From: Streptomyces barkulensis | Lineage (GTDB): Bacteria; Actinomycetota; Actinomycetes; Streptomycetales; Streptomycetaceae | Direction of reading: 5' to 3' | Assembly (NCBI RefSeq): GCF_002843305.1 | Contig: NZ_PGSG01000110.1 | Span: 1 to 64,000 of the forward strand | Length of the DNA stretch: 64,000 nucleotides | Part shown: in pieces, positions 37,034-45,329 of the stretch | Position numbering within the stretch: the stretch's first letter is position 1 | Layout of the letters: every line of letters starts with the position of its first letter | Notes under the pieces: model-generated | Seen by the model: the letters and a program-made list of their open reading frames with translations, nothing else | Told to the model about the DNA's origin: nothing | Databases searched by the model: none | Program-made: the position numbers and the translations under genes

Positions 37034-37062
37034 GCCCTCAGCGCTCCCCGGGGCGCTGAGGG
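37034..37062. terminator. Hairpin across the P450 stop codon
   Basis: CCCTCAGCGC and its complement GCGCTGAGGG with an eight-base loop overlap the last codons of the P450 gene (stop complement 37038-37040) and lie 8 bp after the stop of the convergent recombinase-like gene. Confidence 0.6.
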
Positions 37063-38246
37063 GTATAGCGCGCGGGCAGGCGGCGCAGGCCCCGCAGCAT
37101 TCCGGGTCTCCAGGCGAGGTCGGCGGGATCGGCGTCGAGCGTGAGATCGGGAAGGCGTTCCAGAAGGCACTCCAGAGCGACGGCGGCTTCCAGGCGGGCG
37201 AGCGGTGCGCCCAGGCAGTGGTGGATGCCGTGGCCGAAGGCCGAGTGACCCCGGGTGTCGCGGCGGATGTCGAAGCGGTCGGGGTCGGGGAAGCGCGACG
37301 GGTCGCGGGACGCCGAGGCCAGCACGGCGAGCACGGACTCCCCGGCGGGGACGACGGTACCGCCGATCTCCACGGGCTCGGCGGTGAAACGGCAGGCCGA
37401 GGCGGCCACCGGGCCGTTGTGGCGCAGGGTCTCCTCGACGGCGCCCGGGAGCAGCGAGGGGTCGCAGCGGAGGGCGTCGAGCTGATCCGGGTGGGTGAGC
37501 AGGGCGTGGACGGCGCCGGAAATGAGGTTGACGGTGGTCTCGTGTCCGGCGACGAGCAGGAGGAACGCCATGCCGAGCAGTTCATCGGGCGGGAGTTCCC
37601 CCTCCCCGTGGGCGGCTGTGGAGGCCAGGGCGCTCAGGAGGTCGTCGCCCGGTCTCCTCAGCTTCTGTTCGACGAGGGCGTCGAGATAGTCCGTCATGGC
37701 CTGTGCGGCGGCGTTCGCGGAGGCCGGGTCGGCGGGGTGGACCATCTCGGTCGACCAGGCGCGGAAAGCGGCCCGGTCGGAGGCGGGGACGCCGAGGAGT
37801 TCGCAGATCACGGCCACCGGCAGCGGCATGGCGAAGGAGGCGACCAGATCGGTGCGGCCCCGCGCGGACACGGCGTCCAGGAGGCCGTCCGCGATCCGCC
37901 TGACGCGCGGGCGCAGCGACTCGACGCGGCGGCCGGTGAACTCCCGTGCCACCAGTCGCCGCAGGCGGGTGTGGTGGGGCGGGTCGGTCTGGAGCATGTT
38001 CCGGCCGATCGAGTGGCCGCCGTCGTCCTCCCGGTCGGCCGAGTGGCGTATGTCGTTGCGCAGCCGTGGATCGGTGAGCGCGGCCCGCACCGCGTCGTGG
38101 CCGAGGACCAGCCAGACACCTCTCGTCCGGTCGGTGGGGAAGCGGTGGACCGGGCCGCGCTCGCGCAGCAGGGCGTACACGGGATGGGGGTCGGCGGTGA
38201 AGTCCGTGCCGCGGGGGGCCAGGTAACCGAGGTCGGGCACGATCAT
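37038..38246 (-). CDS. Cytochrome P450
   Basis: A 402-residue bacterial class I P450. Visible motifs are the I-helix LLVAGHETTVNL, the K-helix EETLR, and the heme loop FGHGIHHCLGAPLAR with the ligand Cys. No membrane anchor is present. Ferredoxin or ferredoxin reductase partners are not adjacent. It resembles the CYP105/107-type enzymes that hydroxylate xenobiotics or secondary metabolites. It is divergent from a TetR gene with operator-like repeats between, so it is probably induced by a ligand of that repressor. No biosynthetic cluster surrounds it. Confidence 0.92.
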   Translation of the reverse strand: MIVPDLGYLAPRGTDFTADPHPVYALLRERGPVHRFPTDRTRGVWLVLGHDAVRAALTDPRLRNDIRHSADREDDGGHSIGRNMLQTDPPHHTRLRRLVAREFTGRRVESLRPRVRRIADGLLDAVSARGRTDLVASFAMPLPVAVICELLGVPASDRAAFRAWSTEMVHPADPASANAAAQAMTDYLDALVEQKLRRPGDDLLSALASTAAHGEGELPPDELLGMAFLLLVAGHETTVNLISGAVHALLTHPDQLDALRCDPSLLPGAVEETLRHNGPVAASACRFTAEPVEIGGTVVPAGESVLAVLASASRDPSRFPDPDRFDIRRDTRGHSAFGHGIHHCLGAPLARLEAAVALECLLERLPDLTLDADPADLAWRPGMLRGLRRLPARYTPQRPGER

Positions 38247-38289
38247 GGGCCTGCCTCCAGAAGTGGTCGGTGGCGTGTCGGCGAGTCAT

Positions 38290-38356
38290 CCGGGGAGTAG
38301 TCCCCGCTTTTGCGACGGTAACAGTGAACCGGGGAGCGGTCCACGCTTCACTGTTA
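38290..38356. promoter_or_regulatory. TetR-type operator region between P450 and tetR
   Basis: A 10-bp inverted repeat TAACAGTGAA (38319-38328) / TTCACTGTTA (38347-38356) is interleaved with two direct copies of CCGGGGAGYRGTCCMCGCTT (38290-38309 and 38329-38348), 39 bp apart. The first copy also has the dyad CGGGGA-GTAG-TCCCCG. It lies 44 bp before the P450 start and 12 bp before the tetR start, fitting control of both. Confidence 0.6.
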
Positions 38357-38367
38357 GGGTGCCGTCC

Positions 38368-39048
38368 ATGTGCACGGTCGGGAGAGACGGGACGGGCGGG
38401 TCCGCGCCACTGCGGCGGGACGCGCGGCGCAACAGGGAACGGCTGATCGCCGCCGCCCGCGAGGTCTACGCCGAGCAGGGCGTCGAGGCGCCGCTGGACG
38501 ACATCGCCCGGCGGGCCGGGGTCGGCAACGCCACCCTCTACCGGCACTTCCCCACGCGCGGTGCGCTCATCGAGGCGGTCTTCCGCGACTCGCTCACCGA
38601 GACCCTGCGCATGGGGGAGGAGGCGCGGCTCGCCGAGGACCCCTGGGAAGGGCTGACCGCCTACCTGGAGAGGATCTTCGAGGGACTGGCCGCCGACCGG
38701 GGGGCCAACGACCTGATGACCACCGGAGCCGAGGGGTCCCCCTCCCTGGAGGAGTTGCGGGCCCACAACCGCGAGACGGTGGACGCCCTGCTCCGCCGCG
38801 CCCAGCAGCAGGGCGCGGTGCGGCCGGACGTCACCGCCGAGGACCTGCTGTTCGCCCTGGCGGCGCTGGGGCGGGCGGTACCGGCCTCCGCGGCGGTCGA
38901 GCCCGCCGCGTGGCGCCGCTGTCTGGCCCTGCTGCTGGACGGTCTGCGCGCCGCGCCCGTCCGCCCCCTGCCCGCGCCGCCGGTCGGCTTCGGCACCCTG
39001 GAACAGGTGCTGCGCGAACTGGGCCCTTCCGGGCCCGGCCGCCGGTAG
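38368..39048 (+). CDS. TetR-family transcriptional regulator
   Basis: A 226-residue regulator. The N-terminal HTH reads RRNRERLIAAAREVYAEQGVEAPLDDIARRAGVGNATLYRHFPTRGALI, a textbook TetR domain, and the C-terminal ligand-binding domain is helical with the EGSPSLEELRAHNRETVDALL segment of the SACE_7040/TetR C-11-like group. ATG 38368 lies 11 bp after the operator arm, with a very short leader and no clear ribosome binding site. It likely represses itself and the divergent P450. Confidence 0.9.
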   Translation: MCTVGRDGTGGSAPLRRDARRNRERLIAAAREVYAEQGVEAPLDDIARRAGVGNATLYRHFPTRGALIEAVFRDSLTETLRMGEEARLAEDPWEGLTAYLERIFEGLAADRGANDLMTTGAEGSPSLEELRAHNRETVDALLRRAQQQGAVRPDVTAEDLLFALAALGRAVPASAAVEPAAWRRCLALLLDGLRAAPVRPLPAPPVGFGTLEQVLRELGPSGPGRR

Positions 39049-39135
39049 GAGCACTCCGCCCGGGGCCGCCGGGCCGGACGGCGCACGGACGGTGTCCCAC
39101 CCCGGCGGCCACCCGCACCCGCCCGGGGGTCCGCG

Positions 39136-40059
39136 TCAGTCGGTCCGGCCGGTGGTCTCCCGCCTCCGTTCCGGGCCGCCCGCCCCGCCCTCGCTGCCGT
39201 CACCCTCGCCGCTGCCGTCGCCCTCGCCGCTGTCGCCGCCCTGCCGGGGGGAGCGCCATGCCCGAAGCAGCAGGACGGCGGCCGCCAGGGCGGCGATCCC
39301 GGCCAGCACGGCCGCGTCGGGGATGCCGCCGCCCCAGTCCGTCACCCACTGCTGCAGGGCGAACTCCTGGTCGACGTCGAGCAGCGCGGGCAGCGCGGAG
39401 GAGCCGTCGAAGACCAGGAAGACGGCGCCCAGCAGGATGAAGAACAGTCCGGACAGCAGCGAGACGCTGTGCGTCTCCAGCGGCCCGATGCGCAGGGGGC
39501 GGCCGCGCAGCCACTTCCTGCGCCCCAGTTCGAAGCGGTCCCAGAACAGGGCCAGGACGAACAGCGGCACGGCCATGCCCAGCGCGTAGACGGCCAGCAG
39601 GGCGCCGCCGTACCAGGGGCTGCCGCTGACGGCGGCGACGGTCAGGACGCTGCCCAGGATGGGCCCGGCGCAGAAGCCCGCCAGCCCGTACACCGCGCCC
39701 AGGGCCAGGACCGACAGGGGCGAGGAGGGCCGGATGCCGGCCGCGGCCGTCTGCATCCGGCGCGAGGCGAACCCCAGGCCCAGGATCTGGGCGACGCCGA
39801 GCGCGATGACCGTCCAGCCCGCGACGGTGACCAGCAGGTCGCGGTTGCCGTAGAACAGCCGGCTGGCGAAGGAGCCGGCGGCGCCCAGCGGCACGAGCGT
39901 CAGGCACAGGCCGCCGTAGAAGACCGCGGTCCGGCCCAGCAGCCGGGCCGGGCTGTTGAAGGAGTAGGCGAAGAAGGCGGGCAGGAGCAGGGCGCTGCAC
40001 GGGCTGAGCAGGGCGAGCAGCCCGCCGGCGAACGCGGCGAGATATCCGATGTCGCTCAC
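39136..40059 (-). CDS. CcdA/DsbD-like thiol-disulfide electron carrier (cytochrome c biogenesis family)
   Basis: A 307-residue membrane protein with six or more helices. Two conserved CcdA-type motifs are visible: LLALLSPCSALLLPAFF and GLAGFCAGPILGSVL, each with the key Cys in a membrane helix. The last 50 residues are an acidic Gly/Ser/Glu tail. CcdA passes electrons from cytosolic thioredoxin to extracellular thiol proteins. GTG 40059 overlaps the upstream dsbA-like stop by four bases, so they are co-translated. It would keep the DsbA-like partner or other exported Cys proteins reduced. Confidence 0.88.
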   Translation of the reverse strand: MSDIGYLAAFAGGLLALLSPCSALLLPAFFAYSFNSPARLLGRTAVFYGGLCLTLVPLGAAGSFASRLFYGNRDLLVTVAGWTVIALGVAQILGLGFASRRMQTAAAGIRPSSPLSVLALGAVYGLAGFCAGPILGSVLTVAAVSGSPWYGGALLAVYALGMAVPLFVLALFWDRFELGRRKWLRGRPLRIGPLETHSVSLLSGLFFILLGAVFLVFDGSSALPALLDVDQEFALQQWVTDWGGGIPDAAVLAGIAALAAAVLLLRAWRSPRQGGDSGEGDGSGEGDGSEGGAGGPERRRETTGRTD

Positions 40060-40811
40060 TTGGCGTGCGCCTCCGCCGCCTTCTTCGCGTCCTCGATCGC
40101 GTCGGTGAAGACCTCGGTCGGCTGGGCGCCCAGGATGGGCCGGTCGTTGACCAGGAAGGCCGGGGTGCTGGTGACGCCCAGCTCGTAGCCCTCCCGGGAG
40201 TCGCGCTCGATCGCCTTGCCGGCGGCGTCGCTGTCCATGTCGGAGCGGAACTTCTCCAGGTCCTTCACCCCGGCCTCGCGGGCCATCTCCACGAGTTTGT
40301 CCCCGGCGAAGTGGCCGCTGTTCATCTTGCGCTCCTCGCCGAAGGCGAGCTTGTGGAACTCCCAGAACCTGCCCTGCCGCCCGGCGGCGTACCCGGCCCG
40401 CGCGGCGGCCTCGGACTCCTCGCCGAAGATCGGGAAGTCGCGCCACTCGATGCGCAGCACGCCGGACTCGACGTACTTCTCGATCAGTTCCGGTTCGGTG
40501 TCCCGGGCGAACTTCCCGCAGAACGGGCACTGGAAGTCGGCGTACTCGATCAGCACCACAGGGGCGTCGGTGCTGCCGAGGGCGTTCGGATCGCCGTCGT
40601 CGCGGCGGGCGAGGGCGAGGAGGTCCTCGTCGGGGGGCGCGGTGTCCTGCGGGGTCTCGACCCGGGCCGCGGGCTCGTCGTCGCCGGAGCCGGAACCGGA
40701 GCCCGCGCCCAGGGCCGACACCAGGCCCAGGACGAGTGCGAGGACGAGGACGGCGACGGCGGCCAGGGTGCCGCGCTTGCGGCGTGTGGACGTGCTGGAC
40801 ATGGCGGGCAT
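40056..40811 (-). CDS. Membrane-anchored DsbA-family thioredoxin-fold protein
   Basis: A 251-residue protein with one N-terminal membrane helix (GTLAAVAVLVLALVLGLVSAL), a Gly/Ser and acidic linker, and a thioredoxin_4/DsbA domain (about 80-245). The redox motif is CPFC in EYADFQCPFCGKFARDTEP, with the cis-Pro loop GVTSTPAFLVND. ATG 40811 has GGAG seven bases upstream. It is the third gene of a four-gene operon (secreted peptide, CPVC membrane protein, DsbA-like, CcdA-like). It would act on disulfides of exported proteins. Confidence 0.9.
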   Translation of the reverse strand: MPAMSSTSTRRKRGTLAAVAVLVLALVLGLVSALGAGSGSGSGDDEPAARVETPQDTAPPDEDLLALARRDDGDPNALGSTDAPVVLIEYADFQCPFCGKFARDTEPELIEKYVESGVLRIEWRDFPIFGEESEAAARAGYAAGRQGRFWEFHKLAFGEERKMNSGHFAGDKLVEMAREAGVKDLEKFRSDMDSDAAGKAIERDSREGYELGVTSTPAFLVNDRPILGAQPTEVFTDAIEDAKKAAEAHAK

Positions 40812-40926
40812 GGCGAAGCTCCAGGGAAGAACGGAGAGGAACGGGAGGAAGCGGTGGACGGCAGGGAGGAGGGCGGACAGAAGGCTCTGCCGGAAGCCCT
40901 GCCGGAAGCCCTGCGGGGGGAAGAGG

Positions 40927-41421
40927 TCAGGCCGCGGGGGCCGCGTCCTGTACGGGAGCGCGGCAGGCGATCTCACCGGTCAGCCGCTTCACCGCCGCCA
41001 CGGCCAGCAGAGCGACCGAGGCGAGGGCGAGGAACGGCTGGATGGGGGCCCAGATGCTGAGCGCGCCGGAGGTGCCCAGCGCGATGAGGACGAACTTGTT
41101 GCACACCGGGCAGCCCACGGCCAGGAAGGACAGCACACCGCCGATGGAGCCCGAGCGCGACGCCCGGGGGGCGGCGGGGGCCTTGACATAGGTGGCGAGG
41201 ACGATGCCGGCCAGCAGGGCGGTGGCGACGAGCGTCGGGTAGTTCCACCACAGCGTCGGGGTCATCCGGGAGAAGAGCGGATTGGGGATGACGGCGGTGG
41301 GGAGGCCGACCAGCAGGGCGGTCAGGGCGGCGCCGCCCGCCGCGGCGCCCCAGCGCGGCGGGGTCCACGCCGCGAGGGCGGCGTTGGCCGTGCGCAGGGT
41401 GCGCGGGAGGGAGGAGAGCAT
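40927..41421 (-). CDS. Membrane protein with CPVCNKF motif
   Basis: A 164-residue protein with about four to five predicted membrane helices. In the middle, FLAVGCPVCNKFVLIALG contains a CxxC pair within or at the edge of a membrane segment. Two further features are a PNPLFSRM(T) loop and a terminal C-R-A-P. I do not recognise a named family; it recalls small actinobacterial membrane proteins next to thiol or copper genes. ATG 41421 begins the N-terminal helix. Linked to DsbA and CcdA genes, it may be a thiol-redox membrane partner or a metal-binding protein. Confidence 0.75.
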   Translation of the reverse strand: MLSSLPRTLRTANAALAAWTPPRWGAAAGGAALTALLVGLPTAVIPNPLFSRMTPTLWWNYPTLVATALLAGIVLATYVKAPAAPRASRSGSIGGVLSFLAVGCPVCNKFVLIALGTSGALSIWAPIQPFLALASVALLAVAAVKRLTGEIACRAPVQDAAPAA

Positions 41422-41535
41422 GAGGGAGATCCTGTCCTGTCGTGACGCGGAACCGGGGGACCGGGAGGTCCGTGTGCGGACCGCGTGTGAACGAGGGCGA
41501 CGGCGGGAGCCGCGGGAGGCGGCCCCGGGACAGGT

Positions 41536-41973
41536 CTAGATCCTCAGGACGGTGAAGGCGTGCGGGTCGTGCGTGACGGGCCCGGCCCGGCCCGTGGGGG
41601 CCCGGGCGCCGTGGATGTCGGGGTCCGCGGACACGGGGCGCCCGTGCACCTCGGGCGCTGCCACGGGGTCTCCCGCGCCCGTGGCGGGTACGACCGCCGG
41701 CGCGCCCTCGTCGCCGGAACACGAGGGGGAGTCGCCGTCGCCCGCCGTGGGCGCGGTCACCGCCGCCATGGCCCGGTCGGCGTACGCGGGCGTCCCCGAG
41801 GGGTGGGCCCCCTCCGTGAGGGGCGCGGACCCGGCGGGGACGAGCGCGCGGTCCTGATGGGCCGAGGAGGCCGGTGCCGGGACACAGAGCACTGTCAGCA
41901 GAGCCGTGAGGGCCAGTGCCAGGGCGCAGAGGACCTGCGGGGAGAGGCCGGGGATGCGACGGAAGGCGTGCAT
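41536..41973 (-). CDS. Small secreted His/Cys-containing hypothetical protein
   Basis: A 145-residue protein with a clear signal peptide (FRRIPGLSPQVLCALALALTALLTVLCVPAPASSA). The mature part is short, Ala/Pro/Gly-rich and contains several His and an isolated CSGDEG. ATG 41973 has GGGGAG eight bases upstream. It is the first gene of the thiol operon and lies 188 bp after a CsoR-type box. It could bind metal, but this is only suggested by composition and context; I know no function. Confidence 0.65.
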   Translation of the reverse strand: MHAFRRIPGLSPQVLCALALALTALLTVLCVPAPASSAHQDRALVPAGSAPLTEGAHPSGTPAYADRAMAAVTAPTAGDGDSPSCSGDEGAPAVVPATGAGDPVAAPEVHGRPVSADPDIHGARAPTGRAGPVTHDPHAFTVLRI

Positions 41974-42160
41974 CGCTTGTGCTCCCCCTCTCCCACAGGG
42001 CTCGGCCGCTCGGTCGGCGTGAGACATACGGTGTCGAACATGCGGTCCACCGGGTAACCGGGGACACTCGGCAGCGTACAGGACGGCGTCGACCGCGGAT
42101 CTTCCTTCCTTCCGCCGGGTGGGCGGGGGAGGCCGGGGCGCGGACACCGCCTCTGTTTCT

Positions 42161-42176
42161 ATACCCCTAGGGGTAT
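42161..42176. promoter_or_regulatory. CsoR-family operator, perfect palindrome (ATACCCCTAGGGGTAT)
   Basis: Same ATACCC/GGGTAT arms as the two boxes of the persulfide module, here with a CTAG centre that makes a perfect 16-bp palindrome like copper-responsive CsoR sites. It lies between the minus-strand secreted-DsbA-CcdA operon (start 41973) and the plus-strand methyltransferase (start 42282). It could control either or both. The rest of the 308-bp gap shows no gene. Confidence 0.75.
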
Positions 42177-42281
42177 GAATGTCCAGAGGGGGCGCCACGC
42201 ACGGCCGGCACGGGACCGGAGGCGGGCGCGGGGAGAGGCCGGCGTCCGGGGAAGACGGAGAGCGCGGGGAGCGGAGGGACG

Positions 42282-42920
42282 ATGGACAGCCGGGCGTGGG
42301 ACGAGCGGTACGCGGCCGCGGATCTGGTCTGGGGCGGTGAGCCCAACCGCTGGGTGGTCCGCGAGACCGAGGGGCTCGCCCCCGGCCGCGCACTGGACCT
42401 GGCGGCCGGAGAGGGGCGCAACGCCCTGTGGCTGGCCGCCGGGGGATGGGATGTGACCGCCGTCGACTTCTCCGAGGTCGCACTCGAGCGCGGCCGGCGC
42501 CTGGCCGGGAGTCTGCCGTCACAGGCCCGCGAACGGCTCGACTGGGTCCGGGCCGATGTGGCCTCCTACCGTCCCGGTGCCGGGGCCGGGGCCGGGGCCT
42601 TCGAGCTGGTGCTGGTGATCTACCTGCACCTGCCCGCCGAGGAACGCCGTGCCGTGCTGCGGCGCGCGGCGCGGGCCGTGGCCCCAGGAGGTGTGCTGCT
42701 GGTCGTCGGGCACGACACCGTGAACCTCACCGAGGGAGTGGGCGGACCGCAGGACGCCACCGTGCTGTTCACACCCGACGACGTCCTCGCCGACCTCGCG
42801 GAATCGGGCCTGGAGCCCCGGCGCGCCGAACGAGTGCGCCGCCCGGTGGCCGGCCCCGAAGGCGGACGGGCCCACGCGATCGACGCCCTGGTGCGCATGG
42901 AGCGCCCCCTCCCGGCCTGA
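42282..42920 (+). CDS. Class I SAM-dependent methyltransferase
   Basis: A 212-residue protein with WDERYAAADLVWGGEPNRWV at the N-terminus (a TehB-like opening), motif I ALDLAAGEGRNALWLAAGGWDVTAVDFS (E/DxGxG form with the SAM-binding Gly), and a VRADVASY segment. A central Gly-Ala repeat interrupts the fold. TehB-like enzymes methylate small molecules or metalloids. ATG 42282 has GGAGGGACG just upstream. The CsoR-type box is 105 bp upstream, so metal- or sulfur-responsive expression is possible. Confidence 0.87.
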   Translation: MDSRAWDERYAAADLVWGGEPNRWVVRETEGLAPGRALDLAAGEGRNALWLAAGGWDVTAVDFSEVALERGRRLAGSLPSQARERLDWVRADVASYRPGAGAGAGAFELVLVIYLHLPAEERRAVLRRAARAVAPGGVLLVVGHDTVNLTEGVGGPQDATVLFTPDDVLADLAESGLEPRRAERVRRPVAGPEGGRAHAIDALVRMERPLPA

Positions 42921-42964
42921 GTGGCCCGGCGCGGGCCGCCCGGGCCGGGAGGAGGCGCCGGACG

Positions 42965-43441
42965 TCACTTTCCGGCGGCCTCCCGCAGGGCCTGGATGTC
43001 GATCTTCCTCATGCCGAGCATGGCCTTCATGACCTGCTGGGACACCGCCGGGTCGGGGTGGCCCAGCAGCTCGGGCAGTTCCCGCGGGACGATCTGCCAC
43101 GACAGGCCGTAGCGGTCCTTGAGCCAGCCGCACACACTCTCCTCGCCGCCGTCGGTGAGCCTGGCCCACAGCTCGTCCACCTCCGCCTGGTCGGCGCAGT
43201 CCACCGAGAGCGAGATCGCCTCGCTGAAGGTGAACTCCGGGCCGCCGTTGAGCGCGATGAACTCGCGTCCCGCGAGCTCGAAGGTGACGGTCATGACCGA
43301 TCCCGGCTCGCCCGGCCCGGCCTCGCCGTAGTACTGGACGTCCGTGATCCGGGAGTCGGGGAAGAGGGAGGTGTAGTACCGGGCGGCCTCCTCGGCCCGG
43401 CCGTCGAACCACAGACAGGTCGCGATCTTCTGTTTCTGCAC
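42965..43441 (-). CDS. VOC-family protein (PhnB-like)
   Basis: A 158-residue glyoxalase/VOC-superfamily protein, PhnB/3-demethylubiquinone-methyltransferase-like subgroup: KIATCLWFDGRAEEAARYYTSLFPDSRI, FELAGREFIALNGGPEFTFSEAISL, and DELWARLTDGGEESVCGWLKDRYGLSWQIVP. The C-terminal helix VMKAMLGMRKIDIQALREA is common in this group. Usually annotated as VOC family of unknown substrate. GTG 43441 has GGAGGG seven bases upstream. Confidence 0.9.
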   Translation of the reverse strand: MQKQKIATCLWFDGRAEEAARYYTSLFPDSRITDVQYYGEAGPGEPGSVMTVTFELAGREFIALNGGPEFTFSEAISLSVDCADQAEVDELWARLTDGGEESVCGWLKDRYGLSWQIVPRELPELLGHPDPAVSQQVMKAMLGMRKIDIQALREAAGK

Positions 43442-43594
43442 GGTGTGCCCTCCTGGTGTGCGGATGCCGAACGCCTTCCGAAGGGTGGACCGGCCGGGCC
43501 GCCGGAACTCATCGCCGCCCGCCCGGCGGATCCGGGCGGGCGGCGCACCGGGCGAGGGCGGCGGGGGCGGGGGCGGAAGGAGGATGCGGACGCG

Positions 43595-43632
43595 CCGGTG
43601 GCGCGGCGGTCCGGAGACCGCCGCGCCACCGG
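43595..43632 (-). terminator. Terminator after the xylanase gene
   Basis: A 17-bp perfect stem (CCGGTGGCGCGGCGGTC and its complement) with a four-base loop, 42 bp downstream of the xylanase stop. Confidence 0.8.
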
Positions 43633-43673
43633 TTGTGGGGGGAGGGAGTGTGCGGAAGCCGCCGTGACCGGGG

Positions 43674-45125
43674 TCAGGAGGCGGTGCAGGAACCGAGCCT
43701 GGGCGCGTTCCAGTTGCCGTTGGCCATCACCGTGAAGCCGAAGCTGGTGGAGGATCCGGCGGCCAGTGTGCCGTTCCCGTTGGGCCGCATGGTCATGACG
43801 TTGCCGCTGGAGTCCCAGCTCGGGGTGCCGTTCCAGGTGGCGGAGATCTTCTGGGGCGAGGAGACGGTAACCGTCGTGGACCAGTTGGTGATCGGGGTGC
43901 TGCCGGCCTTGACGGTCACCCTGCCGTTGAAGCGGTCGCCCCAGCGTTCGGTCTGCTCGTAGGTGACGGTGCAGGAGGCAGAGTCGCCGCCACCGGTGGT
44001 CCCGCCGTCCGTGCCGCCTGTCGTCCCGCCGTCCGTGCCGCCCGTGGTCCCGCCGGAGTCGGAGCCGCCGAGGGCTTCGAGGACGCCGTAGTAGGCGGGC
44101 TTCTTGTTGTAGTTGCCGTCGAAGAGCAGCGGGGTGTCGGAGGAGCGCCAGGAGTACTTGTCGGTCACACCCCAGACGGTGATGCCGGTGCAGCGGGAGA
44201 CGGCCAGGCACGCCTGGGTGACGCCCTTGAACTGCTCGGCCTGCGAGGAACCGGAGCCGGCGATGTCGAGCTCGGTGATCTGGACGTCGACGCCGAGGTC
44301 GGCGAAGTTCTGCAGGGTGGTGTGGTAGTTGCTGGGCACCGGGTTGCCGCTGTTGAAGTGGGCCTGGAAGCCGACGCAGTCGATGGGCACGCCGCGCGCC
44401 TTGAAGTCCCTGACCATGTTGTACACGGCCTGGGTCTTGGCGTGGTTCCAGTTGTCGGTGTTGTAGTCGTTGTAGCAGAGCTTGGCGTCCGGGTCGGCGG
44501 CCCGGGCGGTGCGGAAGGCCTCCTCGATGAAGCCGTTGCCCAGACGCTGCTGGAAGACGGAGTTGCGGCGCGCGCCGCTGGAGCCGTCCTCGAACGCCTC
44601 GTTGACCACGTCCCAGGAATGAACCTGGCCCTTGTACTGGCCCATCACCCGGTTGATGTGGTTGTTCATCGTCGAGCGCAGGTCGCTCGCGGACAGGTTG
44701 GTCACCCAGTTCGGCAGCTGGGAGTGCCACACCAGGGTGTGGCCGCGCAGCTTCATCCCCTGGCTGCGGGCGTGGTTGGCGATCCGGTCGGCGGTGGAGA
44801 AGTTGAACGAGTTGCGGGAGGGCTGCAGGGCGTCCCACTTCATCGCGTTCTCGGCGGTGATCGAGTCGAACTCGCGGTTCAGGACGCTCATGTAGTCCGA
44901 CTCGCCCATCCGGCCGGCGGCGATCGCGGTGCCGAAGTAGCGGCCCTGCTCCGCGGCCGCTCCGGCCAGGGTGGAGGCGGCGGACGCGGTGCCGGTCAGA
45001 GCGGTGACGGTGCCTGCGGCCGCCAGCGCCAGAGTGGCGCCCACGACCAGCGCGTTGCGCAGCGCGGAGCGGCCGCGCCGGCCTGGTGTTCTGGGTTCGG
45101 GGGAGGTGCGGGGGGTGTCGGTCAC
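43674..45125 (-). CDS. Secreted GH10 endo-1,4-beta-xylanase with C-terminal CBM2
   Basis: A 483-residue enzyme: signal peptide (about 1-50, ending TASAA), GH10 barrel (about 52-350) and family 2 binding module (about 385-483), joined by a Gly/Thr/Asp-rich linker made of repeats (GGTTGGTD). The acid/base Glu176 is in WDVVNEAFED and the nucleophile Glu285 in ITELDIAG, both GH10 hallmarks. HTLVWHSQLPNW is also present. It hydrolyses xylan; CBM2 keeps it on cellulose or xylan. GTG 45125 has AAGGGA six bases upstream. The promoter is at 45273-45301, with CGAAA...TTTCG operators near it. Confidence 0.95.
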   Translation of the reverse strand: MTDTPRTSPEPRTPGRRGRSALRNALVVGATLALAAAGTVTALTGTASAASTLAGAAAEQGRYFGTAIAAGRMGESDYMSVLNREFDSITAENAMKWDALQPSRNSFNFSTADRIANHARSQGMKLRGHTLVWHSQLPNWVTNLSASDLRSTMNNHINRVMGQYKGQVHSWDVVNEAFEDGSSGARRNSVFQQRLGNGFIEEAFRTARAADPDAKLCYNDYNTDNWNHAKTQAVYNMVRDFKARGVPIDCVGFQAHFNSGNPVPSNYHTTLQNFADLGVDVQITELDIAGSGSSQAEQFKGVTQACLAVSRCTGITVWGVTDKYSWRSSDTPLLFDGNYNKKPAYYGVLEALGGSDSGGTTGGTDGGTTGGTDGGTTGGGDSASCTVTYEQTERWGDRFNGRVTVKAGSTPITNWSTTVTVSSPQKISATWNGTPSWDSSGNVMTMRPNGNGTLAAGSSTSFGFTVMANGNWNAPRLGSCTAS

Positions 45126-45272
45126 TGCGGTCCCTTCGTCCGTGGCCCGCCTTCGTCCTGCCGGGGCAGGACGGGACGCCGTCGGGCCGGTGGTGCCGTT
45201 CGCGGCTCCTGGCCCCGCCGACCGGCGCGAGGCCGGTGACAGGTCCATGGCGATCAGCAACGATCGAAGTGG

Positions 45273-45325
45273 AGTATGCGCTGACCACGAGTCAGCGTCA
45301 ATGCTTTCTTCCGGAAAAGTTTCGG
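45273..45325 (-). promoter_or_regulatory. Xylanase promoter with overlapping dyad and CGAAA-type operator
   Basis: Read on the minus strand: -35 TTGACG (45296-45301), 17-bp spacer, -10 CATACT (45273-45278). The spacer lies in the dyad CGCTGAC/GTCAGCG (45279-45297). Just upstream, CCGAAACTTTTCC (45313-45325) resembles the CGAAA-N-TTTCG box seen upstream of Streptomyces xylanase genes. The leader is about 140 bases. Confidence 0.65.
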
Positions 45326-45329
45326 ACGT

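Noticed and set aside
37038..39048. P450 and TetR genes as part of a secondary-metabolite cluster
   Set aside because: No synthase, tailoring partner, ferredoxin or resistance gene is nearby; neighbours are a recombinase-like gene and a thiol operon.
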